From Alkalimarinus sediminis (lineage in GTDB: Bacteria; Pseudomonadota; Gammaproteobacteria; Pseudomonadales; Oleiphilaceae), in NCBI RefSeq assembly GCF_026427595.1, contig NZ_CP101527.1, positions 2,979,001 through 3,043,000 of the forward strand: a stretch of DNA of 64,000 nucleotides. Direction: 5' to 3'. The stretch's first letter is position 1; each line of letters starts with the position of its first letter. The notes beneath the pieces were generated by a model that did not search any database, was not told where the DNA came from, and was given only the letters and a program-made list of their open reading frames with translations. The position numbers were made by a program, and so were the translations under genes. Shown here piece after piece: positions 17,606 to 26,417 of the stretch.

Positions 17606-17684
17606 TATAGGGTGCGCCTGCGCACCGATTGACCCCAGTTAAAAATTGTTCCGAGCTTTCAATGGTGCGCAAGCGCACCCTATA
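17606..17684. repeat. REP-like inverted pair, GGTGCGC family
   Basis: TATAGGGTGCGC-CT-GCGCACC at 17606-17626 faces GGTGCGC-AA-GCGCACCCTATA at 17664-17684. Each is itself palindromic, and the outer TATAGGG ends are also inverted. The same core recurs as a single palindrome at 42423-42456, so this is a dispersed family and distinct from the GTAGGA type at 3931-4006. Confidence 0.8.
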
Positions 17685-18128
17685 ACTTCAACTACTAAAA
17701 TGTAAAAGTCTGCTTTGTAGTCATCTAGATAGATCGCTTTACTCCCCCAAGGTTATTAGAGAAAGCTCACAGTTGCCTCGAAGGTGATATCAGTTGTACC
17801 TCAACCATCATTTCCACCTCCGCAGGAATGACAAACGAGTGTGGTAAATAGATCGAATTCAAAAAACCACAAAAGATGTAAAATCATAACCGAATGAGAA
17901 TAACGTCTACATTACTTAGAGAACCTTGGCTCAATTATCATCATTTTCAATATTTCATCGATAATTTTCATTGCCTATTTTTCAACCTCTGAACTAAGCT
18001 GAAGATAACAGGAAGTAAGTACGCGATTCAAAAAAAGCGCAGTTGCGCAACGCATGGAGAGCCAATTTTGTCATTGAAAGCGCTCGACCTTACGGGGCTG
18101 GCTTTCGTTACAGTTGGAGTCACAGCAG
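17685..18128. other. Non-coding stretch before the YbaK-type gene
   Basis: No gene, RNA or clear terminator is recognised. The sequence is A/T-rich with scattered short palindromes such as GCGCAGTTGCGC near 18038. Together with the repeats at 17452-17684, it makes the gap after mscS about 690 bp. Confidence 0.6.
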
Positions 18129-18641
18129 ATGCCTGTAGAACAGTTAAAGCGTTACCTCGATAGTGAGAATGTACACTATATTTCCGTTAATCATTCACCT
18201 GCCTATACTGCTCAAGAGATTGCAAAACGAGCGCACATCAAAGGGAATCAACTGGCTAAAACCGTCATAGTGACTATTGATGGCTCGATGGCTATGATCG
18301 TACTGCCTGCCTCATGTCGCATTCGGTGGGATCGATTTATTAAATCCATGGGGACGGATTTTATTGCTCTCGCAGATGAAGAGGAGTTTCAAGATCACTT
18401 TCCAAATTGTGAGGTGGGGGCCATGCCTCCGTTTGGCAGTTTATTTGGGATGAGTGTTTATATTTATGACGAACTCGCTAAAAACGAAGAGATTGCATTT
18501 AGCGCGGGATCTCATAGTGAAATTATCAAAATGAAGTTTAAAGATTATCAGGCGTTGGTTGACCCCATTATGTTATCCGAAGGGTTTGCCAACCCAGATG
18601 CACCAAAGCCGAGCTGGCTGTGTAAGAAAAAAGCCAGCTAA
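18129..18641 (+). CDS. YbaK/ProX-type aminoacyl-tRNA deacylase domain protein
   Basis: The protein is 170 aa from the ATG at 18129, preceded by TGGAG 9 nt upstream; a TTG at 18114 in the same frame overlaps that ribosome site and is less likely. Family features are HSPAYTAQEIAKRAHIKGNQLAKTVIV, with the conserved Lys that binds the tRNA 3' end, and GAMPPFGSLFGM, matching the 'g.v.PfG' motif. Such enzymes hydrolyse mischarged tRNA (Cys-tRNAPro, Ala-tRNAPro and others). Substrate specificity cannot be told from the sequence. It appears to be monocistronic. Confidence 0.85.
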   Translation: MPVEQLKRYLDSENVHYISVNHSPAYTAQEIAKRAHIKGNQLAKTVIVTIDGSMAMIVLPASCRIRWDRFIKSMGTDFIALADEEEFQDHFPNCEVGAMPPFGSLFGMSVYIYDELAKNEEIAFSAGSHSEIIKMKFKDYQALVDPIMLSEGFANPDAPKPSWLCKKKAS

Positions 18642-18751
18642 ACCGTTATTACCCTCTCTTTACTGACCTTATTGTTGCAGAATATTGAATGATAAGGTCA
18701 GACCTCCTATAGTAGTCGCCATCATTCGTCGCTACCGGATACCCTTTTCAG

Positions 18752-20023
18752 ATGACTCAAAACGCTTATGATATCGCTATAGTGGGTGCAGGCATGGTCG
18801 GTGCCGCTATTGCATGCGGACTAGCGCCTACGGGCTTACGCATAGCCATACTCGACCGCACCCCACCACCGCCTTTTGATGCGAACCAAGCCCCCGATAT
18901 TAGAGTGTCGGCATTGAGTTATGCAAGCGAGCAGATATTAAGAAACCTGGGTGCCTGGCAGTTTATTAGTGCGATGAGAACTTGCCCTTACCAACGTATG
19001 GGGGTGACTGAAAAGCTCGATACGCCGTTAACCTTTGCTGGAGCGCCACTCAATCAGACACTATTTGATAGCACCGACATTGGGTATCCATACCTAGGGC
19101 ATATCGTCGAAAACAATATCACCCAACTTGGCCTTCACCAAGCGATGGCTCAGCACCATAATATCGATATTCTCTGCCCTAGTAATATTCAATCTATTGA
19201 TTTCGATACGTCACTGCCGACGGTTTTCTACAGCCAAAGCAGCGAGTCAGATAAGATAATTGAACTAAACGCCAAGCTCATTATTGGCGCTGATGGTGCT
19301 TTATCTAAGGTGCGCGACTGGGCATCTATTGGTATGAACAGCAGTCAATACGAGCAGCAAGCTTTGGTTGCTACGGTTGAATATCAGGGTTCACAGCAAG
19401 ATATTACCTGGCAAGCCTTTACCAGTTCTGGGCCTCTCGCATTTCTGCCATTAATGGACGTAAACGAGAAACATTACGGCTCTTTGGTTTGGTATGATCA
19501 TCCCGACAAGATTCGACAACTGATGGCTCAAGATAGTCAAACTTTTATGGCTGAGGTGGCTAAGAACTTCCCGTCACAACTCCCCCCTCTTATTCAACTG
19601 TTAAATAAAGGCAGCTTTACACTAGTTAAGCGCCATGCCCAAGACTATATTGGTCACCGCGTAGCACTAGCGGGAGATGCCGCTCATACAATCAACCCAC
19701 TAGCAGGCCAAGGGGTGAATTTAGGTTTTCAAGATGCCGCTACATTAATTGAAGTCATTACAGAAGCCCATATGCAAGGCAAAGACATCGGTTTAGCATC
19801 ACATTTACAAGCGTATGAACGTCTGAGAAAAATTGAAAACAAGAAAATGATGGAAATAATGGACCTGTTTTACCACATGTTCAGTAACGACCACGCACCT
19901 TTAAAAGTGCTCAGAAATATAGGTCTTGGACTGGCAGATAAACTTCCGTTTGGTAAGAAAAAGGTCATCAAATATGCAATGGGGCTTGAGGGGAATTTAC
20001 CTAAGCTGGCTAGGCCGGCTTAG
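18752..20023 (+). CDS. ubiF: Ubiquinone-biosynthesis flavin hydroxylase, UbiF type
   Basis: The protein is 423 aa. The FAD dinucleotide motif is IVGAGMVGAAIA. The second motif is IIGADGALSKVR and the third is GDAAHTINPLAGQGVNLG. Within the UbiH/UbiF/VisC/Coq6 family it looks most like UbiF: WQAFTSSGPLAFLPL, SLVWYDHPDKIRQL and the C-terminal MDLFYHMFSND..PLKVLRNIGL all have close UbiF counterparts. UbiF adds the hydroxyl at C6 of the demethoxy-ubiquinone ring. UbiH or UbiI remain possible, since the paralogues overlap. It converges on hinT with an 11-bp gap. Confidence 0.82.
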   Translation: MTQNAYDIAIVGAGMVGAAIACGLAPTGLRIAILDRTPPPPFDANQAPDIRVSALSYASEQILRNLGAWQFISAMRTCPYQRMGVTEKLDTPLTFAGAPLNQTLFDSTDIGYPYLGHIVENNITQLGLHQAMAQHHNIDILCPSNIQSIDFDTSLPTVFYSQSSESDKIIELNAKLIIGADGALSKVRDWASIGMNSSQYEQQALVATVEYQGSQQDITWQAFTSSGPLAFLPLMDVNEKHYGSLVWYDHPDKIRQLMAQDSQTFMAEVAKNFPSQLPPLIQLLNKGSFTLVKRHAQDYIGHRVALAGDAAHTINPLAGQGVNLGFQDAATLIEVITEAHMQGKDIGLASHLQAYERLRKIENKKMMEIMDLFYHMFSNDHAPLKVLRNIGLGLADKLPFGKKKVIKYAMGLEGNLPKLARPA

Positions 20024-20034
20024 GTACTGTTGAT

Positions 20035-20403
20035 TTATACTTTTAAGTTTTCGGTATATGGTGGCCACCCGAGTGGTTTGCCTGCCAGTAGGTGAAGGTG
20101 GATATGAAAAACGGTCTGCCCAGCGGCTTCGTTGCAGTTCATCACAACCCGATAACCCTCTTCGTCAAACCCCATATCTTTAGCAATCTTGCCTGCGGTT
20201 AAAAACAGGTGGCCCACTAATTCTCGGTCTGGTGCCTCTATATCGTTGATCGTAGCGATAGGCTGCTTAGGTATAATTAATAGATGAACCGGTGCTTGGG
20301 GGTTAACATCTTTAAATGCTAGACAAAGCTCATCTTCATAAACAATGTCAGCGGGTATCTCTCGGTTTATAATTTTAGTAAAGATAGTATCGGTCACACT
20401 CAC
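20035..20403 (-). CDS. hinT: HIT-family purine nucleoside phosphoramidase HinT
   Basis: The protein is 122 aa. The histidine triad is HIHLHLL near residue 102, followed by AGKPLGWPPY. The N-terminus IFTKIINREIPADIVYEDE is typical of HinT/HINT1 proteins, which hydrolyse aminoacyl-adenylate-type phosphoramidates. It lies 22 bp downstream of the DUF2059 gene on the same strand, with ATCTCCT (complement AGGAGAT) just before its start, so the two may be cotranscribed. Confidence is high for the family; the physiological substrate is unknown. Confidence 0.93.
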   Translation of the reverse strand: MSVTDTIFTKIINREIPADIVYEDELCLAFKDVNPQAPVHLLIIPKQPIATINDIEAPDRELVGHLFLTAGKIAKDMGFDEEGYRVVMNCNEAAGQTVFHIHLHLLAGKPLGWPPYTENLKV

Positions 20404-20425
20404 ATCTCCTTTATAGAATATCCAA

Positions 20426-21253
20426 CTACCCTGAAGTTACACTTCCCATGATCTTAGAACCGATTACTTCTGAGGGTTTTAATAGCACATTTTTAATTGA
20501 TTCATTCACCACCAGGCTATAGTTTTTTCCGGCAGGTGAGGATGTAAAATCGACATATGATTTAAGCTCTTCATCAGTAAGATTTTGATAGGTATAAAGG
20601 TAATTAGCAAACACCTGCTGACCTATTACGCCTCTCATCATAAACCGGTTATCCTCGATACTCTTTTTAAGGTATTCGTAAGAGGGCATATGAGGGCTAT
20701 TAGAAGAGGCAGACATAGCGCTCGCCAGTGTTAATTGAACCGCTATTGCGGTTTCTAGCGACGCTTCGGTTGCATTAGTAGACTTATCAAACCTTTCAAA
20801 CAACTTTTCGCGTGGGCTTCCTCGATACTTTTCTTGAAGCGCCATCAGTTGTGTCTGCATGTCTTGATATGCATCAGACGTCATCGCAGATATTTCCAAT
20901 GCTGTTATCTTTTTACCTAAAGGTGAGTCCAACCACTCAAGAACACGGGTCAATTCCTCCTCCGTTAGGTTCTTGCTTAAGTCTTTGCGGACCATTTCAA
21001 TAGACTCATTAATGCCGAACGCCTGATCGATAATCTGGCTAATTTGCATGACTAGCTTCTGATTGTTACCACCAGATTGCTCTGCGCCCTGTTGAACCCC
21101 CTCTTTTAACAATGCGGGGAATTGACTAATCATTTCTAATAACCCCGACCGGTTAACCACTTTATCGGCCAGCTCATCATTGCTCTGTGCCTGAAGAGAA
21201 AAAGAGTGAGCAACAAAAAGCAGAAAGATAACTATTTTTATTGGATGCACCAT
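20426..21253 (-). CDS. Secreted DUF2059-type protein with two repeats
   Basis: The protein is 275 aa with a signal peptide (hydrophobic KIVIFLLFVAHSFSLQA, cleavage near residue 23). Two related segments are visible: LTEEELTRVLEWLDSPLGKKI near 95 and LTDEELKSYVDFTSSPAGKNY near 225. This 'LT.EEL....(F/W)..SP.GKk' pattern is the hallmark of DUF2059 proteins, which are periplasmic and of unknown function. The rest is helical and Gln/Ser-rich. It sits upstream of hinT on the same strand. The family call is probable; no activity can be assigned. Confidence 0.72.
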   Translation of the reverse strand: MVHPIKIVIFLLFVAHSFSLQAQSNDELADKVVNRSGLLEMISQFPALLKEGVQQGAEQSGGNNQKLVMQISQIIDQAFGINESIEMVRKDLSKNLTEEELTRVLEWLDSPLGKKITALEISAMTSDAYQDMQTQLMALQEKYRGSPREKLFERFDKSTNATEASLETAIAVQLTLASAMSASSNSPHMPSYEYLKKSIEDNRFMMRGVIGQQVFANYLYTYQNLTDEELKSYVDFTSSPAGKNYSLVVNESIKNVLLKPSEVIGSKIMGSVTSG

Positions 21254-21651
21254 AACTGAACCACCACTTTATACGGTTGAAATAACTTTACGTCTGAGTC
21301 TGACGTCATTAATAGTTAGGCTCTACTATCCTCTGACCGTATTAAATCGTCAAGAACCCAGTGCTCAAAAGGCCTCTCCCGCCCTCAGGGTTTTACGATA
21401 GGTTAATCAATTTTTGCCACTTACGACTGGAAAATAGCGTTAAAAGAGTTCTTAAAATACGCACCGTTTTTGTCACTAGAACCCCAAAAAGAAGCATTTT
21501 TATACTACTTTATGAGTACTATTGATACTTATCAAGGATTAGGTTTAGTATCCCCACTACCGTGTCCTCAGACCAATAACAAAAGCTGGAAATCGGTTAA
21601 ATAAGTAGCCGAAACGGCATAGAAAATTTCTGTTCGATTAGGAGTGTGTAC
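21254..21651. other. 398-bp intergenic region between divergent DUF2059 gene and porin gene
   Basis: This stretch must hold the promoters of both genes. A/T-rich runs are present, but I could not fix a -35/-10 pair with confidence. No Pho box was found despite the nearby pst operon. The porin ribosome site AGGAG is at 21640-21644. Confidence 0.5.
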
Positions 21652-22827
21652 ATGAAGCAACAACTAAAATTATCAGCACTGGCCATAGCGATTGCGAGCA
21701 CATCTACCGCATTCGCAGCCGAGCAAGCAGCATCGTTCGAAGAAGCAGTCACAGGCGGTGAAGCATCACTTAGCTTTAGATATCGTTATGAGTTTGTTGA
21801 TCAAGATGGTATCGATAAAGATGCCAATGCATCTACCTTGAAAACTCGCCTTAACTATAAAACTCAGCAGTATCAAAATGCAACAGCATTCATAGAGTTT
21901 GACAACAACACTCAGGTGCTATCGGGCGATTACAATGACAAGACTAACGGGAAGAACACTCCTGTTGTAGCAGACCCTAAATATACAGAAGTAAACCAGG
22001 CGTATGTTGATTATGCCGCTCCTGTAGACACATTAGTTCGATATGGTCGTCAACGTATTCTTCTTGATAACCAGCGTTTCGTCGGTGGCGTAGGTTGGAG
22101 ACAGAACGAGCAGACGTATGATGCATTTACTTTAGTCAATACGTCGCTACCTGACACAACTGTAGTATTGACCAACATTACTAATGTAAACAATATTCTG
22201 GGCAAAAATGTCAACGGTGAAAACCATCAGGTATTGAACATTAACAACAAGAGTTTGCCATTTGGTACGGTGAGCGCTTACGCATACATGCTCAAAGATA
22301 TCAGTGATACATACGGTGCGCGTTTTGCTGGTAAGACAGATGTAGACTCAGTATCACTGCTCTATGCATTAGAGTATGCGACACAAGAGACCGACAATAC
22401 GGCATCTAATGACGCAGACTACTATGTAGCAGAGTTTGGCGCTGATATTTCTGGTGTAACCGCTAAGGTAGGATATGAAGTTTTAGGCTCTGATAACGGC
22501 AACTATGGTTTCTCTACTCCATTAGGAACTAACCACAAGTTTAACGGTTGGGCCGATAAGTTCTTATCAACACCTGCAGACGGTTTAGAGGATCTATACG
22601 TATCTGTATCGACCAAGCTTGCAGGGCCAAAAATTGCGTTAATTTATCACACTTTTGACGCTAACGAGGGCAGCACAGACTACGGTGATGAAATCGATTT
22701 GGCGATCAGCCAAGACTTTGCTGACCGTTATAATGTATTGCTAAAAGGGGCAGCATATAGCCAAGGCGATGCAGGAACACCAACCGATACCACTAAGGTA
22801 TGGCTACAGTTAAGCGCGAAGTTCTAG
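21652..22827 (+). CDS. Outer-membrane beta-barrel porin
   Basis: The protein is 391 aa from ATG 21652; a GTG two codons earlier is less likely because AGGAG lies 7 nt from the ATG. The signal peptide ends at AFA|AEQ near residue 22. The mature part is rich in alternating aromatic and polar strands, with SLSFRYRYEFVDQDG, VRYGRQRILLDNQRFVGGVGWRQNEQTYDAF and a C-terminal VWLQLSAKF ending in Phe, as required for barrel assembly. It resembles alginate-export-type porins found in many marine gammaproteobacteria. The substrate is unknown. It is followed by a strong terminator, so it is a single-gene unit. Confidence 0.8.
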   Translation: MKQQLKLSALAIAIASTSTAFAAEQAASFEEAVTGGEASLSFRYRYEFVDQDGIDKDANASTLKTRLNYKTQQYQNATAFIEFDNNTQVLSGDYNDKTNGKNTPVVADPKYTEVNQAYVDYAAPVDTLVRYGRQRILLDNQRFVGGVGWRQNEQTYDAFTLVNTSLPDTTVVLTNITNVNNILGKNVNGENHQVLNINNKSLPFGTVSAYAYMLKDISDTYGARFAGKTDVDSVSLLYALEYATQETDNTASNDADYYVAEFGADISGVTAKVGYEVLGSDNGNYGFSTPLGTNHKFNGWADKFLSTPADGLEDLYVSVSTKLAGPKIALIYHTFDANEGSTDYGDEIDLAISQDFADRYNVLLKGAAYSQGDAGTPTDTTKVWLQLSAKF

Positions 22828-22844
22828 GACTTTCGCTTTCTGTT

Positions 22845-22879
22845 AAGCGAAGGCATGTCTTCCTTGCCTTCGCTTTTTA
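22845..22879 (+). terminator. Intrinsic terminator of the porin gene
   Basis: AAGCGAAGGCA (22845-22855) and TGCCTTCGCTT (22865-22875) form an 11-bp stem with a 9-nt loop, followed by TTT. Confidence 0.9.
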
Positions 22880-22959
22880 GTTACAAGTTTGATCATTATA
22901 GCGTTTGTTGAAAATATCAAAGGTGTTTTCTTTTCTCTTACCCCTTTTAACTTCTTATT

Positions 22960-23688
22960 TTATCTTCTCCCCTCAATCGCTTTCTCTGCAAGCTCTACCG
23001 AGATATGACGAACATCTTTCCCTTTCACCATATAAATCACATGCTCAGCAATATTACAGGCATGGTCACCAATTCTTTCTAGCGCTCGAAGTACCCACAT
23101 AACGCTAAGTATGCGTGATATGCTCCTTGGGTCTTCCATCATAAAGGTCACTAATGAGCGCGTTGCCGTTCGATACTCGTTGTCGACTGACTTATCTTCT
23201 TTAATAACGGCTATCGCTTTTTCGGTATCAAAGCGCGCAAAGCAATCAAGCGCATCACGCACCATGCGACTGACATTTTCACCCATATGACGCACTTCTA
23301 CATACCCTCTCGGAGCCTCACCTTCTTCAGATAGTTTCAGCGCCATTTTTGCTACTTTACTGGCCTCATCTCCCATCCGTTCAAGGTCACTGACCATTTT
23401 AGCAACAGACATGACTAAACGCAGATCACTAGCGGTGGGTTGGCGCTTGGCAATAACTTGGGTGCACTCTTCGTCAATCATAAGTTCGAGACGGTTAACA
23501 TCTTCATCTCTATTCAGTACCGAGTCTGCAAGACCACCATCGCCTTTGACAAGGGCCTCAACCGCTTCTGAGACTTGCTTTTCAACCACTCCACCCATAA
23601 CGAGTAAGTGATTTTTTAACTCACTCAGCTCTGCATTAAACTGTTGGGATATATGCTGCTTATGACTATCTTTTGTTGTAACACCCAT
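22960..23688 (-). CDS. phoU: Phosphate-signalling regulator PhoU
   Basis: The protein is 242 aa with two three-helix PhoU repeats. Metal-binding-type motifs are visible in each half: DLERMGDEASKVAK (about 105) and ALERIGDHACNIAEHVIYM (about 208). PhoU links the Pst transporter to PhoR and damps the Pho response when phosphate is plentiful. It is the last gene of pstC-pstA-pstB-phoU, 65 bp after pstB. phoB and phoR are not in the window. Confidence 0.97.
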   Translation of the reverse strand: MGVTTKDSHKQHISQQFNAELSELKNHLLVMGGVVEKQVSEAVEALVKGDGGLADSVLNRDEDVNRLELMIDEECTQVIAKRQPTASDLRLVMSVAKMVSDLERMGDEASKVAKMALKLSEEGEAPRGYVEVRHMGENVSRMVRDALDCFARFDTEKAIAVIKEDKSVDNEYRTATRSLVTFMMEDPRSISRILSVMWVLRALERIGDHACNIAEHVIYMVKGKDVRHISVELAEKAIEGRR

Positions 23689-23753
23689 GCTTCACCTTCT
23701 CTTTTATATATCTACCATTAGCATCGTTTCACATCCGCGGGGGTTCAATAACC

Positions 23754-24623
23754 CTACCCGTAACGACCAGTAATATAGTCTTCTGTCTGCTTCTTGGCGG
23801 GGTTAGTAAATAATTCGTTGGTGCTGCCAAACTCAATCATATCGCCCATATACATAAAGGCGGTGTAATCTGACACTCGCGCTGCCTGCTGCATGTTATG
23901 AGTAACAATCACAATGGTATATTCGTCTTTTAACTCATGAATCAACTCTTCTATCTTTAGTGTTGATAATGGGTCGAGTGCCGAGGCAGGCTCATCAAGT
24001 AATAACACTTCTGGTTTTACCGCAACCGTTCGGGCGATGACCAATCGTTGTTGCTGCCCACCGGACAACCCCAAGGCACTATCATCTAGTCGATCTTTTA
24101 CTTCATCCCACAATGCTGCAGATTTGAGAGCCCACTCTACAGTTTCATCCAAGACACGTTTTTTATTAATACCTTGAATGCGAAGACCATAAGCAACATT
24201 CTCATAAATACTTTTAGGGAATGGGTTTGGCTTCTGAAACACCATGCCGACTCGTCGTCGGAGGTCGGCAACATCCACATTACGCTGATAAATATTCTGA
24301 TTCTCAAGCAGTATTTGACCTTCGATCGTACAACCGTCTACTAAATCATTCATACGGTTAAAGCAGCGTAACAGAGTCGATTTGCCACACCCTGACGGGC
24401 CGATAAACGCGGTAACTCGCTTTTGAGGGATCACCAGATCAATGCCATGCAGCGCTTCTTTGTCGCCGTAACGCAGCTTGAGGTCTTTGACCTCTAAGCT
24501 GGTTTTCTCATTTTCTAGTTTCAACGTATCAGTTACTCTGGCGAGAGAACTTATATCTATGCCGTGGGTGCGCGGCTCTTCAGCCGTTTCAGCGGCTCGG
24601 TTTGCTACATCAGTCATGATCAT
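23754..24623 (-). CDS. pstB: Phosphate importer ATPase PstB
   Basis: The protein is 289 aa, about 30 longer than E. coli PstB because of an N-terminal extension before the ABC domain. Walker A is GPSGCGKST, the signature is [13 protein letters not shown] and Walker B is [12 protein letters not shown]. The PstB-specific [20 protein letters not shown] is present. ATG 24623 and ATG 24617 are equally possible starts. It powers phosphate uptake through PstC and PstA, and lies 67 bp after pstA. Confidence 0.97.
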   Translation of the reverse strand: MIMTDVANRAAETAEEPRTHGIDISSLARVTDTLKLENEKTSLEVKDLKLRYGDKEALHGIDLVIPQKRVTAFIGPSGCGKSTLLRCFNRMNDLVDGCTIEGQILLENQNIYQRNVDVADLRRRVGMVFQKPNPFPKSIYENVAYGLRIQGINKKRVLDETVEWALKSAALWDEVKDRLDDSALGLSGGQQQRLVIARTVAVKPEVLLLDEPASALDPLSTLKIEELIHELKDEYTIVIVTHNMQQAARVSDYTAFMYMGDMIEFGSTNELFTNPAKKQTEDYITGRYG

Positions 24624-24690
24624 TTACTCGTTCTAAACTAAATTCTGTGTTGAAGATGAACACCAATACATGCCCATCAATAATCAGTTC

Positions 24691-26361
24691 TTACATCTCA
24701 AGCGCTTTATACTTTTCGCGCAAGCGGTTACGTATCGAGACCGCAGATAAATTCAACAGCGCAATCACCACTACTAACAACAACGATGTTGCATATACAA
24801 GCGGCCTTGCGGCTTCGACATTAGGGCTCTGGAATCCAACATCATATATATGAAAACCTAAGTGCATAAATTTCTGATCAAGGTGGAGATAAGGGAAGTT
24901 TCCATCTAGCGGCAATGACGGTGCTAATTTAACCACCCCCACCAACATAAGAGGTGCGACTTCACCCGCAGCTCGTGCTATCGCCAAAATCACGCCGGTC
25001 ATCATCGCAGGGCTTGCCATTGGAATCACCACTCGCCATAAAGTCTCTGCTTTGGTCGCTCCTAGCGCCAAACTACCCTCTCGAATAGAGCGGGGAATGC
25101 GTGATAACCCTTCCTCAGTCGCCACAATCACCACAGGCAACGTCAATAGCGCAAGGGTAATCGATGCCCACAACAGACCAGGCGTACCGAACGTTGGCGA
25201 CGGCAGTGCTTCTGGGAACATCGCCTGATCAACCCCGGAGCCAATAAAGTAGATAAAGAAACCCAAACCAAATACGCCATAAACAATGGATGGCACACCC
25301 GCGAGGTTGTTAACCGCTATGCGTATAACTCTGGTCAAAGGCCCTTGTCGCGCATACTCTCGCAGGTAAACAGCGGTAATAACGCCTAGAGGTGTCACTA
25401 GAATAGACATCAGTATCACCATCATGACGGTACCAAAAATAGCAGGGAAGATACCGCCTTCTGTATTCGCCTCTCGAGGGTCTTCAGTAATAAACGCCCC
25501 TATCTGTTTCACATAAAATATGACTTTTTCGAATAGGTTCATTTGATTAGGGCGATATGCCTTAACCACTTTGGCGAGAGGGATTTCAACCACAGACTCA
25601 TCCATGGTAGTGGCAACCAAGCTATCACGATTAATTAATCCATATAGCTCAGTCAATTCAGTTTGCAGACCTTCATAACGGATATCGTACTCAGTCCGTT
25701 CTGCTTGAATGTCCGCCAGTTTCTTGGGGGTGGCCTTCCCTTTTAGTTCAAGTGCTCTCTGCTTTAAACGAAGCCTTTCGAGGCCTCTATTGATACTACC
25801 GATTTCGCCTTTTTCAATATGGTCGATCTTCTCGCGAATGCCTTCTGCCCGTTCGATACGGCTTTGCAATTCAAGCCACAGGTCTTGGCCTTTAGATAGG
25901 CTGACCTCTTGGCCGCGCTCTTTCACAGAATGTAGATAACCGTAAAAGTTACCCCACTCATATCGCTCCATCACCATCAATTTCTCAGGATAGCGTTTAT
26001 TGCTTAAATCTCGGTCTAGCACCCAGCGAAAGTCAAACCCGCTGACATCACGGTTACCGATTTTGAGCAGGTCTCGGCTGAGAAAGTCAACACCATCTGG
26101 CACGGTAACACCTGCGGTTCTCAGTTGTTCTGCCGCGACGTCTTCAGTCTCGACAATTTCACCTATCACAACACTACGGGTTCCATCAGCCGCAATATGT
26201 TCCGCTTCCATTACGGCATGAGGCCAAAAATGAACCAACCCTTTGGCGGCAATAAGGCCTAACAAGCCAACCACCATTATTAAACTAATGGCGACCGCCC
26301 CGGCATTCAACCAAATCCAGGGGCTACCCTTCTGTGACCAGTTTTTTAAAGAAACTCGCAT
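24691..26361 (-). CDS. pstA: Phosphate permease PstA, long variant
   Basis: The protein is 556 aa, nearly twice E. coli PstA (296). One membrane segment (AVAISLIMVVGLLGLIAAKG) is followed by about 250 residues of soluble, coiled-coil-rich sequence (ERAEGIREKIDHIEKGEIGS and onward). The ABC permease core then starts near 300, with the EAA-type loop EEGLSRIPRSIREGSLALGATKAETL near 420. Long PstA forms are usual in Pseudomonas relatives; the soluble insertion probably lies in the periplasm. It pairs with the equally enlarged PstC. Confidence 0.95.
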   Translation of the reverse strand: MRVSLKNWSQKGSPWIWLNAGAVAISLIMVVGLLGLIAAKGLVHFWPHAVMEAEHIAADGTRSVVIGEIVETEDVAAEQLRTAGVTVPDGVDFLSRDLLKIGNRDVSGFDFRWVLDRDLSNKRYPEKLMVMERYEWGNFYGYLHSVKERGQEVSLSKGQDLWLELQSRIERAEGIREKIDHIEKGEIGSINRGLERLRLKQRALELKGKATPKKLADIQAERTEYDIRYEGLQTELTELYGLINRDSLVATTMDESVVEIPLAKVVKAYRPNQMNLFEKVIFYVKQIGAFITEDPREANTEGGIFPAIFGTVMMVILMSILVTPLGVITAVYLREYARQGPLTRVIRIAVNNLAGVPSIVYGVFGLGFFIYFIGSGVDQAMFPEALPSPTFGTPGLLWASITLALLTLPVVIVATEEGLSRIPRSIREGSLALGATKAETLWRVVIPMASPAMMTGVILAIARAAGEVAPLMLVGVVKLAPSLPLDGNFPYLHLDQKFMHLGFHIYDVGFQSPNVEAARPLVYATSLLLVVVIALLNLSAVSIRNRLREKYKALEM

Positions 26362-26417
26362 CTTCTATTATCTCTTCATTAACGTCTTTATGGCGCAATA
26401 TCTGTGGGAATTAATCA

